Shown here: positions 25,632 through 34,091 of the stretch, piece after piece
How positions within the stretch are numbered: position 1 is the first letter of the stretch
How the letters are laid out: the number at the start of each line of letters is the position of its first letter
DNA from: JBOHRE01 sp050732635
GTDB taxonomy: Bacteria; Gemmatimonadota; Gemmatimonadetes; Longimicrobiales; RSA9
Length of the DNA: 58,255 bases
Reading direction: 5' to 3'
NCBI GenBank assembly: GCA_050732635.1
Contig: JBOHRE010000008.1
Coordinates: 1 to 58,255, forward strand
Program-made: the position numbers and the translations under genes
The notes under the pieces: generated by a model
Told to the model about the DNA's origin: nothing
Database searches by the model: none
The model's input: the letters and a program-made list of their open reading frames with translations, nothing else

Positions 25632-28277
25632 CTACCGCGCGTCGCCCGTGCCGCGCACGATGCCTTCGACGATCCGATCGCGCGCGTACCATCGTTCGAG
25701 CGCGGAGCGGACACCATCCGGCGAAACGTCGTCGATCCGCGACTCGAACTCGCGGATCTCCTCGAGTCCACGACCGAAGAGCAGCGCGTCGGCCAGCTCG
25801 CTGAGCATCGCGCCATTCGTCTGGTTCCTGATCTTCCATGCGCCGATCGTATAGCGCTTCGAGCGGTCGAGCTCCTCGACCGTCAGGCCATGCGCGGCCA
25901 GCTCATCGAAGCCGTCCAGCAGCGCCCGCCGGGATTCCTGCTCCTTCTCCGGCGACATGGCGATGTAGGCAATGAAGGCGCCGGCAAGCCACCGCACGAG
26001 CGGGTAGGCCGCGACGGTGTACGCCAGCGCGCGCCGCTCACGCAGTTCGTCGAAGAAGCGACCGCCCAGGCCGTTGAGCGCGTTCGACAGCACCTCGAGC
26101 GCATAGATGTCCGGATGCTGGCGTGATGGACCTGGAAAGCCGAGGCAGAGAGCCGTCTGTGCCTTGCCACGCCGTTCGACGCGCGGCTGCGTGGCGGCCG
26201 GCCAGGACGGCCTCGTGACCGCGGGGGCGGCTGCGCCGGGCGGCAGCATGGCGAGGCGGGCGGCCGCGGCGGACATCACGCGCTCGGCATCGACGTCGCC
26301 GACCACGATCAGCCACGGAGCGGCCTCGAGCACGTGGGCCCGATGCCACTCCTCGAGGTTCGCGCGCTCGAACGCGCGCAGGCGCTGCTCGATCGTTGCG
26401 ACGGGCTGGCCGTACGGATGCTCGGCGAACGCACACTCGAGGAAGAGTCGCAGCGGATAGCGATACATGTCGTCACGCAGCCGCTGGAGCGCACTGAGCG
26501 CCACCTCCCGTTCGCGCTGCACATCGGCAGCCGCGAACGCGGGTCGCAAGGCGACGTCCAATAGCAGATCGATCCCGCGATCGACGTGCCGCCCTGGAAC
26601 GGATATCGACCATTGCACGAGATCGGCACCCGCCGCGCCGGTGACCGCGCCACCCAGGATCTCCGATTCCAGCGCGATGCGCGCGCCGCTGCGCGTGGCC
26701 GTTCCCTTGATTGCGGTCCGCGTGACCAGCGAGCTGATGCCTTCCAGTCCCGCAGGTTCGTTGAGCACGCCGCCTCGACAGAGAAAGCCCAGCGCGACCA
26801 GCGCGGTGTCCGGTCGCGGCAGCACCACGATCCGGGCGCCAGCCTGCAACTCGTGGATCAGCGCGCCGTCGAGCCGCACGGCGCGCGCTGCGCCGGTACG
26901 AGGCTCCGCCGCGGCTGCCGCCGGTGCGAGCTCCTCCTGATCGGGTACGCCGGCCGCGGCGCGCAGCCCGGCGTGCGCCAGGCGCTCGCGCAGCGTGGCT
27001 GCGTCCAGCTCGAGCGCGCCCTCGTGGACCGGCCGGTAGGCCACAAGCGCGGCACCGTCCAGCGGCAGGTATTGCGCGGCCGCGCGCGCGACGTCGGCGG
27101 GTGTGGTCGCCAGCAGCCGCTGCACGTAGTCGCCGGCCAGGCGCCAGTCGCCGAGCGCCTCCCATTCCGCGAGCAGCGAGGCCTGGCCCTCGACGGTCTC
27201 GAGGCGGCGTAGCAGCCGGGCCTCCAGCACACTGTGCGCGCGCTCGAGCTCGGCCGCCGTTGGTCGCACGCGCTGCAGCAGCGCCACCTCCGCCCAGGTC
27301 GCGTCCAGCGCGGCCAGCGCGTCGTCCGCAGGCAGCTCGGCGCTGATGCCGAAGACGCCGATGTCGGTCGGCGTGTAATTGTAGGCGCCGATCGAGCTGG
27401 CCAGGCCGCCTTCGCGCACGCCGCGGTAGAGCCGCGACGCGCGACCCTGGCCGAGCACCAGCGCGAGCACGTCCAGGCTCGGCGTGTCGGCGTGCAGCGT
27501 ACCGGGCGTGCGCCAGCCCCACTCGAGGTAGAGCTGCGTGACGTCGCCAATCAGCTCGCGGACACGCAGTCCGCTGCGTTGTGGCTCGAGCGGCGAGGTG
27601 TCGGGCGCGACCTCGCCGCGGGGCATGTCGCCGTAGTAGCGCTGAGCGAGGGCGAAGGCGGCCTCGGCGTCGACGTCGCCAACGACAACGACGACGATGT
27701 TCGATGGCCGATACAACGCCCGATAGTATTCCCACACGTCAGCGCGCGTCAGCCGCCGCAGCCCGGCCTCCGTGCCGATGCGCCAGCGCCGCATCCGGTG
27801 CACGTCGAACAGCAGCTCGTACAGCGTCTCTGAGGCCACGGCCGAGGGGTTGTCGAGCTTCCGCTTCGCTTCCTGAACGATGACCTCGAGCTCGCGCCGC
27901 AGTTCCTGCTCGTCGATCTGCGAGTGGCGTAGCGCATCGGCCTGAAGGTCCAGCCCCTGCTCCAGCGAGCTCGCGGGCAGGACCGTGTAGTAGGACGTGT
28001 AGTCGTAGATCGTGCCTGCATTCAGGTAGCCGCCCGCCTGCTTCGTTTCGCGGGCAATGTCGCCGACTCGCCGCCGCTCCGTGCCCTTGAAGAACATGTG
28101 CTCGAGCACGTGGCTGATGCCGATCACCGCATCGGGCTCGGTGAAGTAGCCCGCCTTCACGTGGGTCACCACGGCGACGACCGGCGAGCTCCGGTCCTCC
28201 CGCGCCACGACCGTGAGCCCGTTGTCCAGCGTGCGACGATGCGTCGGCAGCGCGTCGAGCAGATCGACTGCGTGCAT
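25632..28277 (-). CDS. M16-family zinc metallopeptidase, two domains
   Basis: An 881-residue protein of the pitrilysin/processing-peptidase class. The N-terminal half has the inverted zinc motif HVLEHMFFKGT (H56xxEH60) and the downstream Glu-rich helix ELEVIVQEAKRKLDNP. The C-terminal half repeats the fold but has GISSLVTR in place of HxxEH and is probably non-catalytic, with a typical RAL-Y motif (ERRALAYTV). There is no signal peptide, which fits cytosolic peptide degradation, though export by another route cannot be excluded. The ATG at 28,277 has a G-rich site upstream; a GTG three codons earlier is possible. It is divergent from the transaminase gene. Confidence 0.93.
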   Translation of the reverse strand: MHAVDLLDALPTHRRTLDNGLTVVAREDRSSPVVAVVTHVKAGYFTEPDAVIGISHVLEHMFFKGTERRRVGDIARETKQAGGYLNAGTIYDYTSYYTVLPASSLEQGLDLQADALRHSQIDEQELRRELEVIVQEAKRKLDNPSAVASETLYELLFDVHRMRRWRIGTEAGLRRLTRADVWEYYRALYRPSNIVVVVVGDVDAEAAFALAQRYYGDMPRGEVAPDTSPLEPQRSGLRVRELIGDVTQLYLEWGWRTPGTLHADTPSLDVLALVLGQGRASRLYRGVREGGLASSIGAYNYTPTDIGVFGISAELPADDALAALDATWAEVALLQRVRPTAAELERAHSVLEARLLRRLETVEGQASLLAEWEALGDWRLAGDYVQRLLATTPADVARAAAQYLPLDGAALVAYRPVHEGALELDAATLRERLAHAGLRAAAGVPDQEELAPAAAAAEPRTGAARAVRLDGALIHELQAGARIVVLPRPDTALVALGFLCRGGVLNEPAGLEGISSLVTRTAIKGTATRSGARIALESEILGGAVTGAAGADLVQWSISVPGRHVDRGIDLLLDVALRPAFAAADVQREREVALSALQRLRDDMYRYPLRLFLECAFAEHPYGQPVATIEQRLRAFERANLEEWHRAHVLEAAPWLIVVGDVDAERVMSAAAARLAMLPPGAAAPAVTRPSWPAATQPRVERRGKAQTALCLGFPGPSRQHPDIYALEVLSNALNGLGGRFFDELRERRALAYTVAAYPLVRWLAGAFIAYIAMSPEKEQESRRALLDGFDELAAHGLTVEELDRSKRYTIGAWKIRNQTNGAMLSELADALLFGRGLEEIREFESRIDDVSPDGVRSALERWYARDRIVEGIVRGTGDAR

Positions 28278-28353
28278 GAACGCCACCCCCCGATTTGACG
28301 CGGCTCGCGATCCCCCGCATCCTGGACGGCCGAACCTCTGTCTAACGGCTGCG

Positions 28354-29214
28354 ATGATGAAAGGATCGGACCTGGTCGTCTACCTCAACGGCGAAATCGT
28401 GCCGCACGCCGAGGCCCGGGTGCCTGTCGATGATCGGGGTTTCCTCTTTGCCGACGGCGTGTATGAGGTGGTCCGGGTCTACGACGGGCGCCCGCTGCTT
28501 CTGGACGAGCACCTCGAGCGCTTGGGCGAAGGCCTCGCGGCCATCGAGATCCGGCTGCCGCGCATGGATCTCGCCGGCATCGCCAGGCGCCTCATCGAGC
28601 AGAACGATCTGGGCACAGCCGACGCCACGATCTACGTCCAGGTGACGCGTGGTGTCGCGCCTCGCAAGCACGCCTTCCCCGAGGCCGGTTGCGAGCCCAC
28701 CGTATTCATCGCCGCGCGCGCCTTCAAGCAGCACCCCGACAGCTACTTCGACGATGGCGTCGCCGCGATCGCGGTCGGTGACGATCGCTGGGCACGCTGC
28801 GACATCAAATCGGTGTCGCTGTTGCCCAACGTGCTGGCCAACCAGCGCGCCCATGCGGCCGGCGCATTCGAGGCGTTGTATGTGCGCGATGGCATCCTGA
28901 TCGAGGGGTCACACTCGAACTTGTTCGGCGTGCTGGATGGGCAACTCCTCACCTACCCCGCGTGCAACTACATCCTGAACGGCATCACGCGACGTCAGGT
29001 GCTGAGCTTCGCGCGCGAGCTCGGCATCCCCGGCGGCGAGGGACTGCTGCCGCTGGCGCGACTGGCGGAGATCGAAGAGCTGTTTCTTTCCGGCACGACC
29101 ACCGAGGTGATGCCGATCGTCCGGCTCGATGGACGGCCCATCGACGACGGTGAGCCCGGCCCCATCACGCAAGCGCTGCAGAAGGCCTACCGCGCAGCCC
29201 TCGCGGCACTCTGA
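28354..29214 (+). CDS. Class IV PLP aminotransferase, D-amino-acid-transaminase-like
   Basis: A 286-residue fold-type IV PLP enzyme. The N-terminal YLNGEIVPHAEARVPVDDRGFLFADGVYE matches D-alanine transaminases, given here as VPVDDRGFLFADGVYE. The PLP lysine is in CDIKSVSLLPNVLANQ, the PLP-contact Glu in IEGSHSNLF, and LFLSGTTTEVMPI closes the active site. It would interconvert D-amino acids and 2-oxo acids and could supply D-Glu or D-Ala for peptidoglycan. Branched-chain transaminase or aminodeoxychorismate lyase are less likely because of the DIKS and EGSHSN pattern. A second ATG at 28,357 is equally possible. Confidence 0.9.
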   Translation: MMKGSDLVVYLNGEIVPHAEARVPVDDRGFLFADGVYEVVRVYDGRPLLLDEHLERLGEGLAAIEIRLPRMDLAGIARRLIEQNDLGTADATIYVQVTRGVAPRKHAFPEAGCEPTVFIAARAFKQHPDSYFDDGVAAIAVGDDRWARCDIKSVSLLPNVLANQRAHAAGAFEALYVRDGILIEGSHSNLFGVLDGQLLTYPACNYILNGITRRQVLSFARELGIPGGEGLLPLARLAEIEELFLSGTTTEVMPIVRLDGRPIDDGEPGPITQALQKAYRAALAAL

Positions 29215-29373
29215 GCGGCCGCGCGCCGCTGATTCGGCCCGCCGCTTCGCCCGGTGCCAGCGCGACCGGCGCGGCCGATCCGGCCGCATCGGCTATGGCT
29301 CCGGCCGCTTCGCCCGCGCACCTTGCAGGCAGGCGGGGACGGACCTTAGCCTTCGACCGTCCTCCGACACCAA

Positions 29374-29379
29374 TACACT
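29374..29379 (+). promoter_or_regulatory. Possible -10 element for ssb
   Basis: TACACT lies 18 bases before the ssb start and matches the rho -10 element. The -35 partner (TTCGAC at 29,352-29,357, spacing 16) is weak. Confidence 0.3.
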
Positions 29380-29397
29380 CCGCAAGAAGGACCGACG

Positions 29398-29847
29398 ATG
29401 GCCCGCTCCCTCAACAAAGTCATGCTCATCGGCAACCTGGGCGCCGAGCCGGAGATCCGGCAGACGGGGTCCGGCGTGAAGGTCGCCAAGGTCTCGCTGG
29501 CGACGAACCGCACCTTCTCCGACCGAGGTGGTCAGCAGCAGGAGAAAACCGAGTGGCACCGCCTCACGTTCTTCGAACGGCTCGCCGACATTGTGGAGCA
29601 GTACGTCCACAAGGGCGACCGCCTTTACGTCGAGGGACGCATCGAGTACTCGCAGACCGAGGATGACAAGGGCGGCACCCGCTACTGGACCGACATCGTC
29701 GTGCGCGAGATGGTCATGCTCGGCGCCGGAGGTGGCGCCGACGCGGGTGGCCAGGGCGGCAGGGGCGGCCAGGCAGCACGCCGCGCCGCAGCGCCGGCCA
29801 CGCAGAGCTCGCCCTTCAGCGACGAGGACGACGATCTGCCCTTCTAG
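29398..29847 (+). CDS. ssb: Single-stranded DNA-binding protein
   Basis: A 149-residue SSB. The OB-fold covers residues 1-110 (SLNKVMLIGNLGAEPEIRQT; KVSLATNRTF; EWHRLTFFERLADIVEQYV; KGDRLYVEGRIEY). A Gly/Ala-rich linker follows, then the acidic tip DEDDDLPF that recruits replication and repair partners. It binds single-stranded DNA as a tetramer. It lies on the same strand as the transaminase, separated by 183 bases of GC-rich sequence with a weak promoter candidate. Confidence 0.97.
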   Translation: MARSLNKVMLIGNLGAEPEIRQTGSGVKVAKVSLATNRTFSDRGGQQQEKTEWHRLTFFERLADIVEQYVHKGDRLYVEGRIEYSQTEDDKGGTRYWTDIVVREMVMLGAGGGADAGGQGGRGGQAARRAAAPATQSSPFSDEDDDLPF

Positions 29848-29876
29848 ACGCTCCGGCCGCCGACCCGCCCGCGCCT

Positions 29877-30137
29877 CTATGGCAGCGCGCGACGCCGGCC
29901 CGCGGCCCGCCGCTCGGGTGGGAGCAGTACCGGCGCATCCAGCACATCGAGCTCGGCGGCGCTGAACTGCACGATCTCGCCGGTCCCGTCCAGCGCGACG
30001 TCGCACCGCGACGGACGGTACTCGCTGGCGCCGATCACCGTCCCCGCGCGGCCGATGTAGGCCGGGTCCAGCGGCAAGGTGGCGGGTCGCACTCTGACTC
30101 GCGCGCCCAGCGGGATCAAGGGGATCGGCACGGCCAT
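29877..30137 (-). CDS. Small conserved protein with KOW-like motif
   Basis: An 86-residue protein. The segment LGARVRVRPATLPLDPAYIGRAGTVIGAS resembles the KOW/SH3-like turn (GRAGTVIG) found in proteins that bind RNA or ribosomal components, followed by a strand-rich part (RCDVALDGTGEIVQFSAAELDVL). The Arg-rich C-terminus would suit nucleic acid contact. I chose the ATG at 30,137 because upstream in-frame codons look non-coding. Role unknown. It converges on ssb. Confidence 0.6.
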   Translation of the reverse strand: MAVPIPLIPLGARVRVRPATLPLDPAYIGRAGTVIGASEYRPSRCDVALDGTGEIVQFSAAELDVLDAPVLLPPERRAAGRRRALP

Positions 30138-30275
30138 GGCAGCATCCTGGTCATTTGGGTCGCATCCGGATCGGGCGGCGTGCACCCACGGCAAGTCGCA
30201 TGCGCCGTCGACTTGCTCGGCTGCCCCGACGACGCCTAACTTCGCCCACCGACGCGGATTATTCGAGGAGAGCGC

Positions 30276-30515
30276 ATGACGGAACACAACGGAGGCGGCA
30301 GTGGGCTGGCGGCCTGGGTCGCCGGGATCGGCGTCGGCTTGGTGTGGATCGCTATGGCCGCCGCCTCCCTCTACAGTGCCGCGCGCGGATATGCGAACCA
30401 CCGCTATGATTGGGGGCTCGCCTGGGGCCTGGTCGGCGTCCTGCTGCTCGCCGCCGGCATCGCGGCGCTCGTCGGCACCTGGTGGCACCGCACCCGCGTG
30501 CTGAGCCGCGATTGA
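30276..30515 (+). CDS. Small two-helix membrane protein
   Basis: A 79-residue protein with two hydrophobic helices (about residues 12-33 and 46-66) joined by a short polar loop (ARGYANHRYDW) and a basic C-terminus. GGAGAG precedes the ATG, which supports translation. No family recognised. It faces the small minus-strand operon at 30,539-31,073. Confidence 0.65.
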   Translation: MTEHNGGGSGLAAWVAGIGVGLVWIAMAAASLYSAARGYANHRYDWGLAWGLVGVLLLAAGIAALVGTWWHRTRVLSRD

Positions 30516-30538
30516 ACGCCCGGCGCGCAAGCGCCGCA

Positions 30539-30880
30539 TCAGTCCCTCGCCGTGCGCCCCTGTCGCCAGAACAGCAGCTCCGCTTCGTACAGCGCCGGAT
30601 TCGCCTGGTACGACTGGCGCCATTCCGCGAACGACGGCAACGCGGTCCGCGCTGCCAGCACTTCGGTGACCCGCTCCACCAGCTCGCTATAACTGACGCG
30701 CCGGCCCACCAGCGAAGAAAGCCCGCCCGACGCGCCAGCACCCGAGGCCAGCGCCTCCGAGTCCGTCGCACCGAATGCGAGCTCGTAAATGGCTTCCGGC
30801 TTCAACGCCAGAAACCGCTCCGCCAATCGCGCGGAACACCAGTCCAGGTACTTCGAGCGCAGCGCCGGGTCCTCAGCCAC
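30539..30880 (-). CDS. Conserved helical protein, partner of the RHH gene
   Basis: A 113-residue, mainly helical protein (SKYLDWCSARLAERFLAL, then EAIYELA). It ends with LPSFAEWRQSYQANPALYEAELLFW. That end matches by eye the end of the larger protein at 31,648-32,367 (LPPFEAWVEDYLAHQDEYLRYAHEL), so the two share a C-terminal module. The GTG at 30,880 lies just after GGGGAGG and overlaps the RHH stop by 8 bases; longer in-frame TTG/GTG options exist. Coupling to a ribbon-helix-helix gene resembles a toxin-antitoxin layout, but no toxin motif is visible. Confidence 0.65.
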   Translation of the reverse strand: MAEDPALRSKYLDWCSARLAERFLALKPEAIYELAFGATDSEALASGAGASGGLSSLVGRRVSYSELVERVTEVLAARTALPSFAEWRQSYQANPALYEAELLFWRQGRTARD

Positions 30881-31073
30881 TCCCCTCCCCGAGTACACCG
30901 CGCGCCGCAAGTCGCTCGTAGATCGCGCGTCGCGTCAGTCCGTACAGCACGATCCGACTCAACGCATCGGGATCCGTTCGCTGCACCTCCGCCACTTCGT
31001 CCGCGACCGCGCGCGGCAGCTGCACCCGCAAATCCACCGCGCACGTTTCTCCCAGGTGTCCGGCGTCGACCAT
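30873..31073 (-). CDS. Ribbon-helix-helix DNA-binding protein
   Basis: A 66-residue protein. CAVDLRVQLPRAVADEVAEVQRTDPDALSRIVLYGLTRRAIYERL, read as VDLRVQLP (strand), AVADEVAEVQ (helix) and DALSRIVLYGLTRRAIYERL (helix), fits the Arc/CopG ribbon-helix-helix fold, a dimer that binds DNA through its strand. ATG 31,073 is the only start close to the fold. A perfect palindrome ACTTTT-GTGG-AAAAGT (31,079-31,094) sits 5 bases upstream and is a likely self-regulatory operator. The downstream gene overlaps it by 8 bases. Confidence 0.68.
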   Translation of the reverse strand: MVDAGHLGETCAVDLRVQLPRAVADEVAEVQRTDPDALSRIVLYGLTRRAIYERLAARGVLGEGSG

Positions 31074-31647
31074 TCTGGACTTTTGTGGAAAAGTGTGTGG
31101 AATTCCGAGCCGATGACGAGCCGTTCGGCGGCATCGCCATGCGGAAGGGGTGGCGTCCTGTGTGCGCCTCATTGTAGGCGCCGGCATTCCCTCCGTCAAG
31201 GATCTCGTGCCCGGTTCGGCGTTTCATCGCATTGTGCGTAAGTTGTTGTGCTATGGGTACTTAGGAATCACGCGCGGCACGCGTGTTTACCATTCCTTGA
31301 CGCTTGGCAGCAGCTTTTGCCGGGGCTTCTGCGGGTCACAAAAGGCGTGTGGAAGCGGGCGTGTTCGGCCGTCTTTGGGCGTCGGCGCCGGTGACGGCGG
31401 GGCGTTGAAAACGTGCGTTTTTGGAGGCGGCTGGTCCGGCTGCCGAGGGGTGCCGACGCGCTGCTGATGCGGGTCGAGCACGCGGCTGCGTTCAGGGCCA
31501 GTCGGGTCGGCGGCGGGGTCAGAGAGCAGATCGTGCCATGAAGCGTCGCGCCCCGGCGCGGGGAGTGGCTGTGGCTTTTCAAGCTGCGGCGTCGTCGCTA
31601 GGGTTCGAAATGCGGTGCTTGGCGGACGCAGTGGTCGGGCTCGGTCG
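31074..31647. other. Gene-free region
   Basis: About 570 bases of lower GC than the surroundings. It holds the RHH operator palindrome, an ACGCG/CGCGT hairpin near 31,270-31,285 and a short AAAAC-GTGC-GTTTT hairpin (31,408-31,421). Open frames here lack ribosome-binding sites and protein-like composition. It probably contains the promoters of both flanking genes; I cannot place them with confidence. Confidence 0.45.
31079..31094. promoter_or_regulatory. Operator-like palindrome upstream of the RHH gene
   Basis: ACTTTT-GTGG-AAAAGT is a perfect 6-bp inverted repeat with a 4-base centre, ending 5 bases before the RHH start codon, so a bound protein would cover the ribosome-binding region and early transcript. 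RHH repressors commonly bind such sites in their own promoters; the assignment is inferred from position. Confidence 0.5.
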
Positions 31648-32367
31648 ATGAGTCGAGGTTCGGGGCGCGACCCTGAGCAGCTCGAGCTCGCGCCGGTCGT
31701 ACCCGAGGTCGAGCTGCCGCCGAACGCGCGGTGCCGCTCGTTCTCGTTTCTGGAACGCGAGGGCGAGCGATGGACGGTGTTTCTGGTGACGTATCCAGCC
31801 CGGCATGGCGACTGGCGGGGCTACTTCACGTTCCGTCCAGCGAGTGCGGGTCCGCGGCCGGCGGAGATCCGAACGGCGGACCTGTTCGTCGAGGACACGG
31901 AATCGGAGGTCGGCACACGTGCGCGCGGGCTGGGGCGCCCGCTGCTGCTCGCGCTGCTCGATTCCGCGCTGCAGACGTTCGAGCGGCGTCGCGGCTTCTC
32001 GGCCGATGCCCGCCGCTGGTTCCGACGGCTGCTGGCGCGCCATTCTGCGGCGCTGCTGCCGACGGAGCAGGGGGCGGAAACGCTGTCGCTCTCCAGCCTG
32101 CGCTCGCTGTACGACTCCTACCGCCTGGATCAGGTCGCACACCTGATCGCCCTGATGGAGCCGAATCACTTCCGCGCCCTGGTCGACCGATTCCTCGACG
32201 GCCGGTCGATCGATTTTGCGGCGCGCGACCGGCTACAGCTCGCAATGCTGGTCGTGCAGGAGCTGGAGCGGCGGCTGCCGCTGCCGCCGTTCGAGGCGTG
32301 GGTCGAGGACTATCTGGCACATCAGGACGAGTACCTCCGTTACGCGCACGAGCTGCACCGCGCCTGA
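31648..32367 (+). CDS. Conserved protein of unknown function
   Basis: A 239-residue soluble protein. The N-terminal half is strand-rich with SFSFLEREGERWTVFLVTYP and GYFTFRPASAG. The C-terminal half is helical (SLRSLYDSYRLDQVAHLIALM; FRALVDRFLDGR; RLQLAMLVVQELERRLPLPPFEAW) and ends with the LPPFEAWVEDY...YLRYAHEL module also seen at the end of the protein at 30,539-30,880. I do not recognise a family or active site. Its stop is 22 bases from the converging transporter gene. Confidence 0.7.
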   Translation: MSRGSGRDPEQLELAPVVPEVELPPNARCRSFSFLEREGERWTVFLVTYPARHGDWRGYFTFRPASAGPRPAEIRTADLFVEDTESEVGTRARGLGRPLLLALLDSALQTFERRRGFSADARRWFRRLLARHSAALLPTEQGAETLSLSSLRSLYDSYRLDQVAHLIALMEPNHFRALVDRFLDGRSIDFAARDRLQLAMLVVQELERRLPLPPFEAWVEDYLAHQDEYLRYAHELHRA

Positions 32368-32389
32368 GTGCGCTCGCTGTTCGCTGGTG

Positions 32390-33781
32390 CTAGCGGCCCA
32401 ACGCGCGCACAGCGTCGATGGCGGTGGGTACGGTGTAGATCAGCACGACGACGAGCAGCACGGGCGCGACGACGCGAATGGTCCAGTACCAGGCTGGAAT
32501 GATCCGGCGCAGACCCGGACTGGCGGCCTCCGCGACCTCGTCGACCGGCTGATGCATGACCCAGCCGACGAAGATGGCCAGGAACAGGCCACCGAGGGGC
32601 AGGAATACGCTGGAGGCGACGGCGTCGAAGGCACCGAGCGCATCGAGGTCGAGTGCGGGCCAGATGCCCAGCAGGGTGATGGCGACGCCCATCCAGAGTG
32701 CGGCCTGCTTGCGCGGGATCTTCCATTCGTCGATCACGGAGGAGGTCACGACCTCGAGCAGCGAGATGGCGGACGTGGTGGCGCCGATGAACAGAGCGAT
32801 AAAGAAGCCGGCACCGATCACACGTCCGAGGACGCCGAGCGAAGCGAACGCGGCGGGCAGTGAGATGAACAGCGCGCCGATGGTGCTTTCGCCGACCTGC
32901 TCCTGCAGCCCGAGCGCGAAGATGATCGGGAAAACGACGAGTCCGGCGACGAAGGCGACGCCGAAGTCGGAGAACGCAATGATGGTGGCCTCGTTGGGCA
33001 GCGCGTTATCGCGTGAGAGGTAGCTGGCAAAGGTGAGCATGGCGCCCATGCCGAGCGACAGTGAGAAGAACGCCTGGCTCGCGGCCTCGCCGAGTACGGA
33101 GAACGACAGGATCGACTCGATATCGGGCGCGAGATAGAAGGCATACCCTTCCTCGCTGCCGGCCAGTGTGAAGGCCCAGACGGCGAGCCCGAGAATGAGC
33201 AGGAAGAGCGTGGGCATCATCAGGAGGCTGGCGCGCTCGATGCCCTTTTCGACTCCGCCCATCACAATGCCGATCGTGATGACCATGAAGGCGAGGTGGA
33301 ACAGAATCGCCGGCCCGCCACTGGCCATGTCGGAGAAATGGGCACCGGGATCGGCCGGAAAGCCACTGAGCAACGCGCCGAGCGCGTAGCGCGTGACCCA
33401 GCCGGCGATGACCGAGTAGTAGGCCAGGATCAGGAATCCCGTGGCGACGAAGAGGTAGCCCAGCGGCGTCCAGCCGTTGCCGCCTTCGCGCCGCAGCGCA
33501 GCGATCGGGCTGCGTCGGGTGCGGCGGCCGACGGCGAACTCGCAGATCATGAGCGGGATGCCGATGAGGAACGTCATGAGCAGGTAGAGCAGGACGAACG
33601 CAGCGCCCCCTTCTTCCGCGGTCAGGTAGGGGAAGCGCCACATGTTGCCGAGCCCGACGGCCGAGCCGACGGCGGCGAAGATGAAGCCGGCACGGGTCGC
33701 CCAGGCGCCGCGGGCGGCGGTTTCCGCCGCGTCCGACTCGGCAGCCGTGGGGCGCGGGCTCGAATGCGGGTCGTCGCTCAT
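32390..33781 (-). CDS. Sodium:neurotransmitter symporter-family transporter
   Basis: A 463-residue inner-membrane protein of the NSS/LeuT family, which takes up amino acids or related compounds with Na+. The first helix carries the hallmark AAVGSAVGLGNMWRFPYL, with the unwound centre for Na+ and substrate. GGAAFVLLYLLMTFLIGIPL and the helix-6/7 region with SLSLGMGAMLTFASYL follow. About eleven to twelve hydrophobic segments fit. The substrate cannot be predicted. Its 5' end faces the exchanger remnant. Confidence 0.95.
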   Translation of the reverse strand: MSDDPHSSPRPTAAESDAAETAARGAWATRAGFIFAAVGSAVGLGNMWRFPYLTAEEGGAAFVLLYLLMTFLIGIPLMICEFAVGRRTRRSPIAALRREGGNGWTPLGYLFVATGFLILAYYSVIAGWVTRYALGALLSGFPADPGAHFSDMASGGPAILFHLAFMVITIGIVMGGVEKGIERASLLMMPTLFLLILGLAVWAFTLAGSEEGYAFYLAPDIESILSFSVLGEAASQAFFSLSLGMGAMLTFASYLSRDNALPNEATIIAFSDFGVAFVAGLVVFPIIFALGLQEQVGESTIGALFISLPAAFASLGVLGRVIGAGFFIALFIGATTSAISLLEVVTSSVIDEWKIPRKQAALWMGVAITLLGIWPALDLDALGAFDAVASSVFLPLGGLFLAIFVGWVMHQPVDEVAEAASPGLRRIIPAWYWTIRVVAPVLLVVVLIYTVPTAIDAVRALGR

Positions 33782-33894
33782 GGCTCGTTCCGAATTGAGG
33801 AAGACTGCAAGGCTGGCCGCCGTCGGCGCGCCGAATCTGGGCTCCGGCCAGGCGGCGATGCAAGCGTCGTCGTGCCGCGGCGGGTGGCCGCGGC

Positions 33895-34047
33895 TTGTTC
33901 ACGAATCTCGAGGTGGTCGCCGTCGCGCTGTCGGTGCTGATCATCGCGTTCATCGCGCACGACGGCGAGTCCCACTACATGGAAGGCGTCCAACTGCTTG
34001 CGGTCTACGTGATCCTCGGCATGGCCTTCTTCGCGCTGCCGGTCTGA
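33895..34047 (+). pseudogene. Remnant of a Ca2+/H+ exchanger C-terminus
   Basis: One plus-strand frame reads NLEVVAVALSVLIIAFIAHD, then GESHYMEGVQLLAVYVILGM and AFFALPV-stop. This matches the last two membrane helices of CaCA/CAX calcium-proton exchangers, including the conserved DGES-xxxEGxQLL motif before the final helix. The open frame extends back only to a stop at 33,796, with no start codon or earlier helices, and the upstream sequence is unrelated. It is a deletion remnant of about 50 codons between two intact genes. The rest of the 310-base gap shows nothing. Confidence 0.72.
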
Positions 34048-34091
34048 TTCACGGCACGGCCCGAGCAGCGGGGTCGCGACGCTTCTCGGCC

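Noticed and set aside
30539..31073. Confirmed toxin-antitoxin module
   Set aside because: The layout fits, but the partner lacks any known toxin motif. It is kept only as a finding to test.
31082..31092. DnaA box and nearby origin
   Set aside because: TTTTCCACA on the minus strand is one base off the consensus, but it is a single site, part of the RHH palindrome, with no cluster or dnaA gene.
31150..31467. A 105-codon plus-strand frame upstream of the conserved gene at 31,648
   Set aside because: It is Gly/Cys/Arg-rich without fold-like pattern, lacks a ribosome-binding site and spans hairpin sequence.
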